Source: Trochalopteron elliotii (Eukaryota > Chordata > Aves > Passeriformes > Leiothrichidae). Taken from it: a stretch of DNA of 64,000 bases. The DNA lies in the NCBI GenBank assembly GCA_024734555.1, contig JANPWX010019930.1, positions 349,198 through 413,197 on the forward strand. The letters run 5' to 3'. Every line of letters starts with the position of its first letter. Position 1 is the first letter of the stretch. Under the pieces are notes generated by a model. The model did no database searches. It saw only the letters and a list, made by a program, of their open reading frames with translations, and was not told where the DNA came from. A program made the position numbers and the translations under genes. This document shows positions 1-12,928 of the stretch, one piece after another.

Positions 1-36
1 GGAAGGGGAAGGGGAAGGGGAAGGGGAAGGGGAAGC
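1..36 (+). repeat. (GGGGAA)n hexanucleotide array, cut by the window edge
   Basis: Five GGGG runs are separated by AA and followed by degenerate AGCAAGAAGCAAG. The strand is purely purine. Four or more G4 runs with 2-nt loops fit the usual G-quadruplex pattern. The array probably continues to the left of the window. Confidence 0.9.
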
Positions 37-727
37 AAGAAGCAAGTCCTCGGAGCAGCAGAGTATTCAGGAGCGGAATGGTCACATAAAGCACAGATCA
101 AATTGTTCTTTATCTGAGAGGTGTTTTAAAATAAGTTGGAAAACAAGGATGAATTGCCCTTGGTCTTGTTAAACCAGGCTGTGATGTGTGGCATAAGTCT
201 GGGCCTCCATTGCTGTGCTGAATTGAATAAGACCAGGACTTCTGTCTCCAAAGCTATGACAGCCTTGGTTCTGGGAAAAATGTGTACAGCTGAAGTCACT
301 GTCACAGGCGCACAGTGCAGGTAAACACCCATGGGGTGTCTGCTGTATAATTCTGCATTGGAGCCCACAAAGGTGACTTCCTTGGGAACAGCATTATTGC
401 AAGTGCATTTTTCAATGGCAGAAAATTTGCATCTTAGGAAGAATTCAACTTTTCTTGCTTACTCACCTAATCATGGTGGCTGCATACAGAGGGTCGTGTT
501 CCAGAGGTGGGATTTTAAAGGTGAATTTTCCCATTAGGTTCCTGCCACAGACTGGAAAAGACTAGAAATCAATTCCTTTATCTTAGTTTATTACAGCTGA
601 AAATATTGTGCTTTTTTTAATGGGAAAATTCTCCATAATGCCAGCTGAAGTGTTTTTCTCTCAAAACTTTTGAGATGGTCTCAGACTACCATAGATTTAA
701 CAAATTACTGTGACGTAGATGAGCAGC
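37..727. other. unique sequence, no gene seen
   Basis: Mixed-composition single-copy sequence. Short open frames occur on both strands at 126-537 but overlap each other in several frames, have no recognisable motif and no consistent splice signals, so I do not call them genes. Confidence 0.5.
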
Positions 728-806
728 TTGTGTCCCTGGCCATGACAGGGGTGGTGGAACTGCATGAGTTTTAAGGTCCTTTTTAAGCCAAACAATTCCA
801 TGACTC
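728..806 (+). mobile_element. CR1 LINE 3'-tail fragment
   Basis: The order is the standard avian CR1 tail: a TGTCCCTGGCCATGACAGGG block, GTGGTGGAACTGCATGAG, TTTTAAGGTCCTTTTTAAGCC, then an AACAATTCCATGACTC end. Only about 80 bp remain, so the copy is heavily 5'-truncated, as is usual for CR1. Divergence from its siblings at 2.9 and 19.8 kb suggests an older insertion. Confidence 0.85.
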
Positions 807-2850
807 AATGAAACATGTTTACTGTTTCTGGGCCTGATCCTTCTGGCACAGATTGTCATAAAAAAATTTTAACCCACAGGTGGCCAGAAGTCTCTCAGGA
901 CAGAATTAACTGAGTCCCAGGCTTTATTTTTAAAGCACTCCAGAGCTACCTTATTAATGCTGAAAGCTTTTTCAAGAGGGGCATTTTCAATTAATGGGGG
1001 AGTAGTGGTATTAAAAAAATAAAAATAGATTCACCAAAAAGGTTATTTTCAAATTGAGTTCATGGAAATGAATTAAAAACCTCCCACTTAATTTAGTGGG
1101 GTTTGGCTCACACTATTATTTTTTAAAATTTATTTATTTATTTATTTTAAAATAGAGAATCAAGTCCAAAGTTTTTTCTGGAGGCTTGAAATGTTTAATA
1201 ATTTGTTCCAGCACTTAAAGCAGTTCACTGACTGCCTAAATTACTTTTTAATGCTTTAGTATGGCTCTGAAAATAGACTGGTTGATTTATCAGTAAATGC
1301 ACCTTTGTTGACAGCTGTTGTCCTTTATGCACTACTATTTTTTGTAATGGTTTTCCTCCTTCAAGATGATTATATGTCACAGTACCTTAGCTTTGGTAGC
1401 ATGCATCCTAATATAAAATAAACTATGTTCTGGGGAAAATATATAATTTTACAGCAACTAATTCTGACCTGTGAAACTGGCTTCAGTGACCATGCCTGTC
1501 TTGGGCACCAGGACATGGAAATAACCTTAACAAATATGGGCAGTACATACATTTTCTTCCTAATAAATTAAAACTTAAAGGCAAAGTTCCAAGGAGCATA
1601 TACTGACCAAAATGCAGGCTGTCTTTTGAAATTCTTGATAGTCAAATTCTTAGAGGAATCTACTGCAACAATGGCACGATGATTTGTGAGTTGCTATTTT
1701 CTTCCTTGTTTTTGAAAAAATCCTTTCCAGAATTTTTAATAATCCTTCTCCTTTCTTTTTTTTTTTCTATTTTGCTTTTGCAACCATTCTGTCGAACAGC
1801 CACAAGAGTTTGATTTCTAATGAGAGAATTTGCCATGATTAATAGCTTGTTTTTTTCTCAAGCCAGAACCTCTCACACTGACTCATACTGGGTATTATTC
1901 GATTGCTCAAATAGCTGTATTGAATTCAGCTGGAATACTGAAGAACTATCAATGTTTCTACTCAATGAAAAAGCCAAGACTAGCAGAAACAATCCCTGTT
2001 TAAATTCATTTTGTGAAATGTTACAAAATCAAGGTGTGCAAAGGAAGTTAGAACCCATTTAGAGAATTTCTTGATATCTGAGTTAATTCTTATAATTTCC
2101 AAATATTAAATACCAAGACATGACGTGCTCACATTAAAAAAAAATGGCCCACAATTTTTTTCTTCCTATGGTGAAAGTTATGTTTTCTTATGTCATCTCA
2201 ATCTATCAAACAACTCAATCCTGTAACATGATATTTTCTCTTACCTCTCTTCACAGAAGAGCCTTGCAACTTAGACCTTTTTTTGTGTCTGCATTTAACT
2301 GTCTGCACTGAGGAAATAAGGTCAACCCTATCTGTGTTTTAGCTGGAGCAGGTATTATGGTGTTTGTGTTCATTTTATTTTATTGTTTTGCTTTTCTTTT
2401 GCAACCATTTGCAACCTAATGTCGGCAAAATATTAGGAATAAAAGGTTGATCTGTGAAAATTTTCTCAATTAAAAACACAGTGTAACTGGCATGTGAGAA
2501 GAAATAAACAATAGATATGATTGGGAAGAGGGTCACTTCTCTTATTCGGATTTTAAGCTACTCTGAAATGAAAATTTCAGCATTGCTTAAAACAATCAGT
2601 GTTCCAATGTCTTAGTTTACTACAATAACTGTCAAAACCCAAGTGGATAAGATTTTGAAGGTATTTTTGCAAATAAAATGCATTCTTAGTGGTTTTTTTC
2701 CCTGTTGAAGTCAGATATAAGAACCCAATATATTGATTAAAAAACCTCTTTCAGGGGAAATAAATGGCAAGCAAACATGTCATGCACACCTGCTCCCAAC
2801 AGCCTTACACAAATGATAGTTAGCTTCAAAATGAACAGGGTAGTTTAGAT
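807..2850. other. unique AT-rich sequence, no gene seen
   Basis: Nothing recognisable as coding or RNA gene. A short (TTTA)n run lies near 1127-1147. An open frame at 1820-2062 has no family features. Confidence 0.5.
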
Positions 2851-3080
2851 AGATATGAGGACAAAGTTCTTTATTGAGGGGATGGGGAGGCCCTGGCACA
2901 GGGTGCCCAGAGAAGCTGTGGCTGCCCCTGGATCCCTGGCAGTGTCCAAGGCCAGGTTGGACACTGGGGCTTGGAGCAACCTGGGAGAGTGGAAGGCGTC
3001 CCTGCCCATGGCAGGGGTGGGGTTGAATGAGATTTAAGGTTCTTCCCAACATGATCCTGTGATCATGATTTTATGATTCT
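2851..3080 (+). mobile_element. CR1 LINE 3'-end copy
   Basis: Starts within the diverged GATATTGGGAAG-like region and continues through GGGGAGGCCCTGGCACAGGG, TGCCCAGAGAAGCTGTGGCT, CCCTGGATCCCTGGCAGTGT, and a TTTAAGGTTCTTCCCAAC tail ending in GATTTTATGATTCT. These blocks are diagnostic of the avian CR1 3' end. The copy is 5'-truncated, carries no reverse transcriptase sequence, and is the best preserved small CR1 on the plus strand. Open frames on both strands inside it are incidental. Confidence 0.93.
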
Positions 3081-3973
3081 ACAATTATTAAAGCTGGTGT
3101 TAACTACACAAAAAAATAAATAACAGGTGTTTATTTAAAAACTACTCGCAGGGATTAAAAGGATACAAGTTACTGATGTTTTGTGCTTTAAATCCTAAGG
3201 GGTGTGGAGGTGCTATTCTCATGATTTCCCTTTTGTGCACTGAGAGCTGAATGAACAGATGTATCAGGCCAAATCAAAGACCAATCTACTGCAGCATCAA
3301 AATCCTGCTTTTTTCTCATGTTCTCGGTTGGATATTTGGAGAATGAAGGACTATTAATTTTCAGTTTATAACCAAATTCTATATGTAAGGTCTGCTACTT
3401 GCAGCATTTAGCCACCTGTGGTACCTGTAGAGGTGGTTTCAGAGGTGCGTTGTTAATTAGATCCCAGAAGATTACCAGTGGTTTTTCAAATCTTAAATTA
3501 ATTTAAGCTCCCCTTCAGCTCAGCCTTTGGGGTCCGTTCACTTCAGACCAGCTGTGAGACAGTTCCTTGAGCTGAAAAAATCTTTCACACTTGGCAAGGT
3601 ATTCACTTCCAATGCAGAATTACTTATTTATTTGTATTTGTCTTTGTTTAGAAGTGGAACCACATAATCCAATGCAATTTCTCACTGCCAAAGTTATTTC
3701 TAATCCTCTCACCTGCACTGAAGGATAGGATGTAGAATTCAATTTATACCCAGTTCGGTATTTCAGTATATTAAAGCTGAGTATCAAAGGATACTTTTCT
3801 TTCTATATGAGTGCAATCCACAGAATTTTAATCTTTCTTTTTTTTTATTTCTTCCTTTTTTCCAACTATTCTACAGTTTTCTAATATAAAGTACATTAAT
3901 AAAACTGCCCTTCAAAAAATTCTTATCTTCCAATTCAATAGCTGTTAGAAAAAGATATTTGGAATTGTTATTA

Positions 3974-3976
<3 letters not shown>
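3081..3976. other. unique sequence, no gene seen
   Basis: AT-rich single-copy sequence with short T-runs. No open frame of note, no repeat that I recognise. Confidence 0.5.
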
Positions 3977-4030
<54 letters not shown>

Positions 4031-4052
4031 TATTATTATTATTATTATTATT
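3977..4052. repeat. (AAT)n followed by (ATT)n, a perfect palindrome
   Basis: About 17 AAT units run directly into about 7 ATT units. Because AAT is the reverse complement of ATT, the junction at 4029/4030 is the centre of a perfect loop-free inverted repeat with arms of 23 nt (4007-4029 and 4030-4052). Confidence 0.95.
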
Positions 4053-7000
4053 TCTTCAAGAATGTTTAAGGCTCAGTGTATGATTTACCTTCTTATGTTA
4101 CACTTTCACAAATTTCAGATGGAAATTGGCCTAAGAAGCACCCCAAGTTACAATATAAATACAGAATAGAAGGTAAGGATTTATCTTCACAGTATTTTAA
4201 GAAAGTGACTTTAAATTATACTGAAGAAGTAATATTATGAATAAACAAAAAAGTAAATTTTTGTTATGGAGATACTTGTTTTTTCATTTAACCAGTATCC
4301 CCAAATGGTAGCATTCAGTATCCATTAAATGAAACAGAAAATAAGATTTACAACCATGAGTTGAAACTCATTTACAAGACCAGATTTTCATATTAGTGTT
4401 TTCAGAAAACAGCCATTCCTTTAAAATTGAGCAGTAATGTAACATCTTATATAATTTTGATTTTAATTAAATTTTAATGTGTACTGCTTTATTTACTTGG
4501 ATTTATTTTTTGCTACAAGTTGATTTTAGGCAGTTCTTGAATTATTGTTTTTTTCCCTGGAATAATTTTGGTATTAAAAAATTATAATACTATGTACTGG
4601 AAAAAACCCTTTTGCAAATGAAAAGGGCTTTCTATTTTTAGTCTCTGTGATAACTTCCTTTAGTAAATATTGCAATATCAAATACTGAAATGGATGATCA
4701 CTTATGGAATCAGTGTTTCATAAGTGTTTTGATACAAGAGAATTTGTCACAGTAAGATCTTTGGTTGTCTAAACACATCATACACAGAGTTTTCTGAATG
4801 TCCTCTGGAGGACACAAAACATTCTGCCAGAGGGAGAAGAAGGAAGCTCAGTTATGTGTAGGATAAAATGAATCTTTGTGTTTCATGCAGATAACTTTGA
4901 ACATATGCAAGTTAAATACTGAATATGCAATGCAGAAATACTCTGGTGAAAGGCTGGAACTGCCTTTTACTTCTATGTAAGACCAAAATATTGTTAACAG
5001 ATAGTGCAATTCTTTCCCCCGAAAACAGATCATGCAAATAAGTGTAACTACACAGTCTACTGGGTAAAACAATCTTGCTGAGAATCAATTCAGATTTCAG
5101 TCTGCACAAAAATTTGGGGCAGCACCAGCTGTTTTAATGGCCAGATAATTTTATTTCTTCAAACACAACGCAGAAATGCATCTTTACATAATCAATAACT
5201 TCTTTGATTACAGCTAGCATAGTTCTGGAGGCAGGCTGCAAATGCCATGGAATTCTACTCCAAGGCACTATTTCTGCCAGTTGTGGTAGGTCTTGCGGAG
5301 GCTCAATCATCCAATCTCCTCCAAACTCCAGCAGAGACAGGTAAGTAATTTTATCCCTGGATTCAAAGTGTCCCCAAGTCAAGGAAGATGCAGCAAAAAC
5401 AGCCTGTGGTGTACCTTCTAATTAAAAACCTGAAGAACATTGCAGCTTGGATATCCACCTGCCATCCATTAACACTGAAAGCACATAAAAAGTAAAACCA
5501 CAAAAAACCCCCCTCCCAGAAATATTTGCTTGATTCAGGGGAATGTGACTGCATCATTTGTTCACAAAAACTGCTGCCTGTTAGCTGTTTCGTTCCTGCA
5601 ATTTCTAGAAAGTTTTGAAGCATTTTTGCTGATATGAAAACCTCTTTTATGATGAATTATTTTCAGTCAGATATCCCAGAGATTCAGATTTAAACTGATT
5701 GGTGTGCTTATTGCTTGACTCCAAAGATTAAATGAAAATTGAGCTGAGATTAGGCTCATCACCCTGTGCTTGAACTTAGTTTCCAGTGAAGGGTTGAAAA
5801 TAGCTATTATTGTTCCACCAGCCTGAAATGCTGGATGGGTGCTTAGCAAGTTCTGTAATAAAGTACACAATTCTCCTTTTTTCCCCCCTTATCTCTCCCC
5901 ATAATGACATACAGTTCATTTTGTTGCAGTTTATTGGCAGGCATGGTAGATTTGACCAACAAAATCAATACCTAGTGCTGGATCCAGCACATTCATGGGG
6001 CAATTTGGAGACTTGCAGGAGTTTTATGTTAAGAATTTGCAAAAGAGATACAGTGCCCTGGTAACTAGAAACAAATCTTAGACCTTAGGCTTATCCCAAA
6101 TGTAGACAGGAGGAACTGGACAGACACATTAATAATGTCTACTAAACCCTTTTGGATCTGAAATGTGCACATATATTGTTGCCCTATCTCCAAATTCTCT
6201 TTCTTTGTCTGTGTCTGGGCTTGACATAACAATTTTTATTTCTTCTTCAGGGAAAAATGCACTTAAATTGCTGCTTCATCTGTATTCCAGAGTCCTTAGG
6301 CCAATGTTCACAGCATTTTAGGAATGAGAGTTTTACTTTTATAACTTTTGAACTGCCACAATGATTTTTTAGGTCTTTTGCACAAAAAGAAGCAAATAGT
6401 GAAAACACAAAACACTTAGGTTTGAAAAAGATTTTTCATGAAAATAATTATTTTTTTCTTCCCTCTACGCCAAAATCAATTTAACAGATAGCTATGATTG
6501 GCATTCACATTTCTTTTCCGAAATTACTATAAAATATATACAAGCATATAAGGGAAGTAACGTAGAGATTCCTGTGACTTGTTAAAACCCCTGAAACCTT
6601 TTAAAGCAGAAAATCTCTGGGTGTGAGAAGATATTTGTAAAGAAAATAAGGCAGAGTAAACAGTGGGGCAAGCACAGTGAACCTAGGCCATCTAGAAAGA
6701 GAAACTAACTGTACACCAAAGGTAATGACCACAAAAGTTAAGAGTCACCAAGAGAAACTGGCTGAGATTCTGATTTAGGGTCCAACCTCAGAAAAATGGA
6801 TGGAGTATGGGAAAATCACGAATCCCTAATTTCAGTAAGGACTGTGTTATTAATCTAAAATGCATTATAGAGCAGATTTTTTTCCCCCTCATGTTATTCT
6901 TCATCAAAAATTATCAAAAAATGTGGCCAACTTTATCCCAGAGAAATATTTTTCTTGGAGGGGCTGACTGAATTTCAGTGATACTAAACTCAACATCTCT

Positions 7001-7320
7001 CAATTCTGATTTTTTTCTGTTTCTTTTGTTTACTTGTGAAGAAAATCAAGTGCTAAATCTTGATATCTACACTGGTTACCTCACTACATATGTTGATGTT
7101 AAGTAGACTCTCACTTTATAACATTTATATGGAAAAAGAGGCTCATCTTGCCTTAAAATTGTCTTCTGTCAAATGCCATATTCCTAATTCAGTGTTAGAA
7201 AATGCAAGGAGAATTAAAACTGACAAAGCTACTAAGTACATGACAAACTTTTTTCCAATGAAGTCTGAACCTTTATTGAATTTGATCATTCCAATATTTC
7301 AAATATTGTGTCTGAGAAAG
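4053..7320. other. unique sequence with one exon-like segment
   Basis: Mostly AT-rich single-copy sequence. A hairpin CCCTTTT-gcaaatg-AAAAGGG sits at 4607-4627. The only segment with gene-like signals is at 5213-5340, listed separately. No known gene was recognised. Confidence 0.5.
5213..5340 (+). other. exon-like segment (unverified)
   Basis: A 128-bp segment is bounded by an acceptor-like CTTCTTTGATTACAG and a near-perfect donor, GAGACAG|GTAAGTAA. In the third frame it is open from end to end (42 codons, Cys-, Ser- and Gly-rich, running SIVLEAG... to ...SSRD). No protein family was recognised. The opposite strand also carries an 82-codon open frame over the same DNA (5134-5382), which argues that openness here may be chance. 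With no flanking exon identified, this is only a candidate. Confidence 0.12.
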
Positions 7321-7412
7321 GAAAAAAAAGGCAGACAAAAACCCAACATAAAAACACACAAACAAACAAATAACAACAAAAACCCCCACAACTCCCCTTA
7401 AACTCCCACAAG
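7321..7412 (+). repeat. A/C-rich low-complexity tract
   Basis: Almost free of T and G: runs such as ACCCAACATAAAAACACACA followed by (AAAC)n-like units and CCCCCACAACTCCCC. One of a dispersed set in this window. The open frame that crosses it is an artefact of composition. Confidence 0.8.
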
Positions 7413-7683
7413 TTTGTAATGAAAAATTCTAACCATCCTTACTTACAGATACATTATCATATTAAGGCATTTTGCTTTTCTACTCCCTTTTCGTCCCCCC
7501 ACAAAATGTATAACATAAGTCCATTAATCTATACAGTTTTCAGGTTTATTGCCAAAAGTTTTATTGCTACAAATTTGCAACACATTTTTAACATTTATAG
7601 CTCAAATATAGGACACTTTTTTTCCTAGATAATGCAGGGGGTTTTTGGTGAGGTGGTCAGGGGTTAATTTTTTGGTTTGAGCG
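7413..7683. other. unique sequence, no gene seen
   Basis: AT-rich sequence between the A/C tract and the hexamer array. Nothing recognised. Confidence 0.5.
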
Positions 7684-7735
7684 TATCTGTATCTGTGTCT
7701 GTATCTGTATCTGTATCTGTATCTGTATCTGTATC

Positions 7736-7778
<43 letters not shown>

Positions 7779-7780
7779 AT
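7684..7780 (+). repeat. compound hexamer array (TATCTG)n then (TATATG)n
   Basis: About nine TATCTG units (one carrying TGTCTG) pass abruptly into about six TATATG units. The two unit types differ by one base (C to A), so the right half is probably a homogenised variant of the left. The minus-strand His/Ile/Gln-repeat open frame here is just the translated array. Confidence 0.95.
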
Positions 7781-10692
7781 CTCACAGTTTTTCTTCTAAA
7801 GAAGTAAAATATTACCAAAAAACCAAAGTGCTGCACTGCAAAACAATGACACATTGGAAAGCAAAGATTTTGACCAGATGAAACATGATGGATTCAAGAG
7901 AACTGGAATAAGAAAAGACACCTCCTGCGTTTGTCTGTGACAGCAGTGACATATACGATAATAAGTATAATCATCAAAAACTTGCTTTAAAGTTCCAACT
8001 GTTTCACAACTAGAGGCCTTAAAATGGTATTAATATGAGGGGCCTCTGACTTGGAAGAATCTTGTTTTCTTTTCAGCCTGATTGCTTGGATTTAATGACT
8101 GATAAAACAACATTTTCTCCCTCTATGTGCAAGTTTTCAGGGTTACAAAGGGAGAATGAGGAATGGGCTTTTCTTGTTCTTATGGTGTGTTCATAATTTT
8201 ATAGTTTTATACTTGGGAATCAAATTTGCCAAGCTCTGGTGTAAAATGCTTGCTTTTCACACAGATAAATGTGAGAAAACAAACAAAAGACCATAAAAAC
8301 CAAACCAATTCTTGAACCAAAGTTGGCTTATCAGGTTCCTGAAGGTCCACGTTTTGACCCTTCCTGTGCAGAGAGAGCCCAAAGTGATGAGATCTGTCCA
8401 GGAGTTTTAGGCTTTATTCTGTGATCAAATCACTCTAAAATTATTTGTAAAGCAGCCGGGCAGCTACATGTTAGTGCTGCTGTACAATGGGAACTGACTC
8501 TAAAAACTGTATATATACAATTTTACATAGGAATTTACTGGCAAAAATACAGTACGGAAAAAAAAGAGGAACATTTAGCATAAATCAATTCACTAAAAAG
8601 ACTGAACTAAGTGAGGTCATATTTGGCAATTGTCATTTGCCCAGAAACTTGAGGGTTTTTTTCCTTCCAAGGAAAACAAATTTTTAGTAATAATAAACAA
8701 TTTAACTAGCTCTATAATGCTTTTCTGTTGTGTCCAGATGAACAGAGATCCTTACTCTCTAGAGGTATCAAGATGCCAGAGTGATATGCAGAAGACTCAA
8801 AACTAAACAAATAAAAAAACCTTCAACTTTCTGTGCTAGACTCAAACTCACCAGGGCCTCTTACAGGATCAAATAGAAATTGTCATTATTCTTGAACACA
8901 GAATTTACAGATTGTGAAGCTTTGCCACAAACCTCCCCCCTGAATCTTAACCTGCTTCCTCATGGCAATCTATTTGTTTAAACTTCACAGAATTTATCTT
9001 CAAGTACATAAATTAACGACTGCTGACCACATATCATAACAGAATGTTCCACTCTAAAGTGAACAGTAATGTGGAAACTAATCAGTTATTGAGAAAATAC
9101 AGACTTTATTTTTAAAAAGAATTCTTGAAAAATTATTTGACAATTTTCTTCTGTTGTCTTCTGCCAACCCGTCTGAGGTAGAAAAGACAAAAATAAAGAA
9201 AGCAATTTAGAAGTGTAAAAGAGAGGCTCAGCCCATCAGAAGCTGAAAGTGTGGGCAAAAAAAATGCTTTAAGCAAATTTAATTTTAACGTGGATGAGAA
9301 TTCCTTCAACTTGGTGTCGTTACAGGAAAAAACAGACATAAAATGTGGGCCAAACCTCTATGAGGTGATAGGTGCTTTTAATGTATGAAATTATATTAAA
9401 AATATCCCATCCTTTTTCTTTTTTTTTCCTCTCCTTTGGTTCTATTTGGTCCCTGGGTTTTTATAATTCCTGAATGTTTCATGAATGAAAAATACTTTTT
9501 CATCTCCTTGTTCTCTGAATTAGCAGTTATACATCTGCCATGTTTGACAAGTATTGAAGAGTTTTGCTCCTAAACATTACACTTCACTGCAGTAAGGAGC
9601 ACATACAGATCCTTTAGTGTGAGTTCATGTAATTTTAATTTTTTTCTTTAATTACCTTGGCAACTCAACAATTCTGTATGAGTACTTCAAAATGAAAAAA
9701 TGCTTTTATGTTTGTATCACTAAGACTTAAGCAACTTGAGAGATCAAATGAGTCATAATCTGGAATTCACTGAAGGCTTTTCTTTTCTTTCTTCTTTTAC
9801 CATAACGAGTAATGGAGTGTCTGTTTAGCTAATGAAAAATACATTTGAAAAGAGTAAATATTCATTGAAGCAATAGGATTAAATGCATATAATAATTTAA
9901 AACAAGCCATGCTGATTGAGGTCTAGCATTACAAAGTAATGTTTCCTAGCTTGCTAAAAAGCTTCCTTTAAAGTTAATTCTTGTCTATCTTTTCAGTATA
10001 AGCCTCCATTATTTTTGATCAGTGCAACTTGTGTAACCATGTAGATGTTGATACTTACAGAAAACTTTGAATTCAGTGAATTTTTTATGTCATGTATTCA
10101 CTGCTATTTAGTTATTATATTTCCTGTTTTGTCTTGTTTTTATTAGAAAACTTCTTGTGTTTTGCTTGAGAGACAGCCCAGACACACATTGGAGGTGTTT
10201 TGTATTTTCTACCCACATAAGTACCGAGACAAAGTAGTCCCCCACTAGTTTGGTTCAACAAAAGGGGTGCCTACCATGAGGTTTGAGGGTTTTTTTTAGA
10301 GAAAGGTGCATCCATTGCACTTCTGCACAGTTTCAAATCTGTAGATGGATTTAGCAATTGTTCGGGGAGCCACATGGGGTCATTTGCAGTGTGGGCTTAA
10401 TTTCCCTAAAGCCTCTCCTGAATCAGGCCTGCAACACTGGAGTGGAACTACCACAATACATAATGTGCCAATGTAGTAAAAATAATAAAAAATATAATAT
10501 TTAAAGCCATAAAATAGTGTAGTATCACCTTATTGAAGGATTCTTCTATTTCATCTTTTGTGAATTCAGAAGAGGCATTTGAGAGGTCTCAGCCTCAAAG
10601 CCAAGGCCGAGAAGACTCTAATTCTGTTGTTTCAGACTTAAACAAGAATGTACATCCCTGTGAAATTTCTCTATTTCCAATTCTATCAGTTA
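7781..10692. other. unique AT-rich sequence, no gene seen
   Basis: Single-copy sequence with short A and T runs. No open frame with protein-family features, no repeat recognised. Confidence 0.5.
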
Positions 10693-10786
10693 ATAAAAAA
10701 CAAAACAAACAAACAAACAAAAAAACCCAAAAAACAAAAAACAAAAAACCAAAACAACACCCAAACCAACAAAAACCATAACTACC
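10693..10786 (+). repeat. A/C-rich low-complexity tract
   Basis: (AAAC)n units grade into AAAAAACCC and ACCAAAACAACACCC. The A-rich left border follows CAGTTAATAAAAAA, similar to the border of the tract at 42.8 kb. It generates two overlapping Lys/Gln/Asn-rich open frames that I regard as spurious. Confidence 0.85.
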
Positions 10787-12928
10787 TTGTATTATTCTAT
10801 TGTTTTAGACCATTGTGTCTACACTGGTGTAGCTGGTTGTACACAGCACTCTGATTCATATAATTACAAACAACATTTCAAGACCCTTTTTTTAAAATTC
10901 CAACCATTTTATGAAATAACCAAGTGCAGTTACATCCACCATAAACAATGTTGTCAGTGGAGCAGAGGCTTTAAGAGACCATGTAAAACACAGCCTCCCA
11001 TGAAGACAAAACTCTTTAAATATATCTATTTTTGGTCCAAAAGAGCAGAAATATTTTACACAGACTCAGCTGTCCTGCCATCATATGAGTACAAGAGTGT
11101 GGTGGAGAGAAAAAAAAAATAAAGTATCTGCATAAAGGTCAGACAAAGGAAGTACAAAATAGGCTTGTTCTTACCCTTCTGGATTGTAGCAGTGTCCACT
11201 AAATATCCTGCAAATTTTGTATGCCCACCAGAGTTTTGGGTTGAGTAGTGGCAATGATTGGTCCCAGCTTTAAGCAAGATAGTCGAACTATTAGCAACTG
11301 TTTTGTTTAGGGTTTTTTTTCCCCATTATTAATTCTGTGGCTTCTCATTTGTTTGCCTACACCATATTTTTTTCCATTTAAATTTCACTTGTACTTTTAA
11401 TTATGAGGACAACACAGAAAAGCTGTTGTTGAACAGGTGTACAACTCTTTTATTGTTTTATTTACCAAACAAACCACAGCTTACAGCTGTGGTGGGCATT
11501 TTTCCCTGTAACTTGAATGGTATTCTGTGGTAAAATGAATTTACATCACTGGATCTGTAACAGAACGAAAGAATTTTGGATTAATTCATCAGTGATTTGG
11601 TAATAGTAAAATACAATTAAAATAAGTCCTATGCAATTATTACCTGAAAACAAGTAAAAGGCCTCGTCTTTCTATGTTCGCTCTTTAGTAGGTATCAAAA
11701 ATAGCTGGATACCTAGGTCAAGCCACCAAGAAATTGTTTGTTCCTTCACATTAAAATTTAAGAAGTTCTCATAGCTGAAAAACACGGTGAGATAAAATTA
11801 ACTTGCCTGTTGCCACCAAGCAGCCAGCAATCAGCTCACTTAAACCTTCTTACATTGCTGCAACACCCAATCTTATTTTCCAGTTGCCGGTGGTAATACA
11901 AGATTATAAGGAGAGATTTTTTTGAAGGACAAATCTGCTGATCACCAGCTTCCTTTAAGCCCTTGGAATACCGAGGGCTCACTCATTTTTTTCCCCATTT
12001 GCAGAGGATGAGAGGCCATGATCATGATCTTGAGCCATGAAAAAGTTGCACAACAGGTGCAGGAGCACCAAAAAGAATATCATCGATAACTTCATACCTA
12101 CAGACAGTGATTCATGTGCCACTTTGGCATCAGGGAATTTAAGAGAATAATAAGGTGCCTGCTTTTACTTTTAAAAGACGGTGACATGCAGGAAATGATT
12201 GATTACAATGGGGAGAATTGCATAATACAATGTCCTCCTGACTAGATAAGTGTATTAAGAATGTGAGAAAGAGCAGTGGGTGATATATGGCAAAATTAAT
12301 GTGAGTTCACAGCACAGGAACAGTGGGAAACAAGCAAAAGCCTCTCCTATTTTCTGACATACACACAGGGAGAGTTTCATGTAAGAAATGGCAGGGTGAA
12401 TAGAGCTGTCCTGCATAAAACTGCCTGTAAATCCACCTAAATAGCATCACAATTATCTGCAGTTTGCACTATGATGTGAAACCCTAATCCAAAAATCGAA
12501 GACTAGATCCTTATTCCAAAATGGGATGTAATGTAAGGTACTGTAGGAAATGCTGGATGAATAGTAACAAAAAAAGAAGCTTAAAAGCAACCAGAGAGCA
12601 CTGACTGCTTCGTTGATAGCTAGCAATTCCAACAGCAAGGTTTCACAACATTTCAGTTGGAATTATGGCAAAGACAGCTTTTCTTTCCCTCTTCTAGTGT
12701 TGGCAGCCGTTCCAAGTGCCACGCAGGAAAAATTTCAAGGATATTTGACTGGAAATAGCTTTTAGAGCAACTTCTCAGTGCACTAGTAGTAATTCATATC
12801 TGAGGGTTTGAGGCAGGAAAAGTAGCCAATATCAGTAAAATATTGGTGTAGAATTCATCCCACTGTCATGTTCTTTGTAACAAAAAATTAATATTTTGGC
12901 AATATTTGAATCTGGTGTGCACTGGTGC
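10787..12928. other. unique sequence, no gene seen
   Basis: Single-copy sequence. The part at about 11950-12330 has balanced composition without simple repeats, but I cannot tie it to any gene or known element. Confidence 0.45.

Noticed and set aside
4607..4627. Hairpin with A/T flanks resembling a bacterial terminator
   Set aside because: The DNA is vertebrate nuclear sequence; a 7-bp hairpin next to A/T runs is expected by chance.
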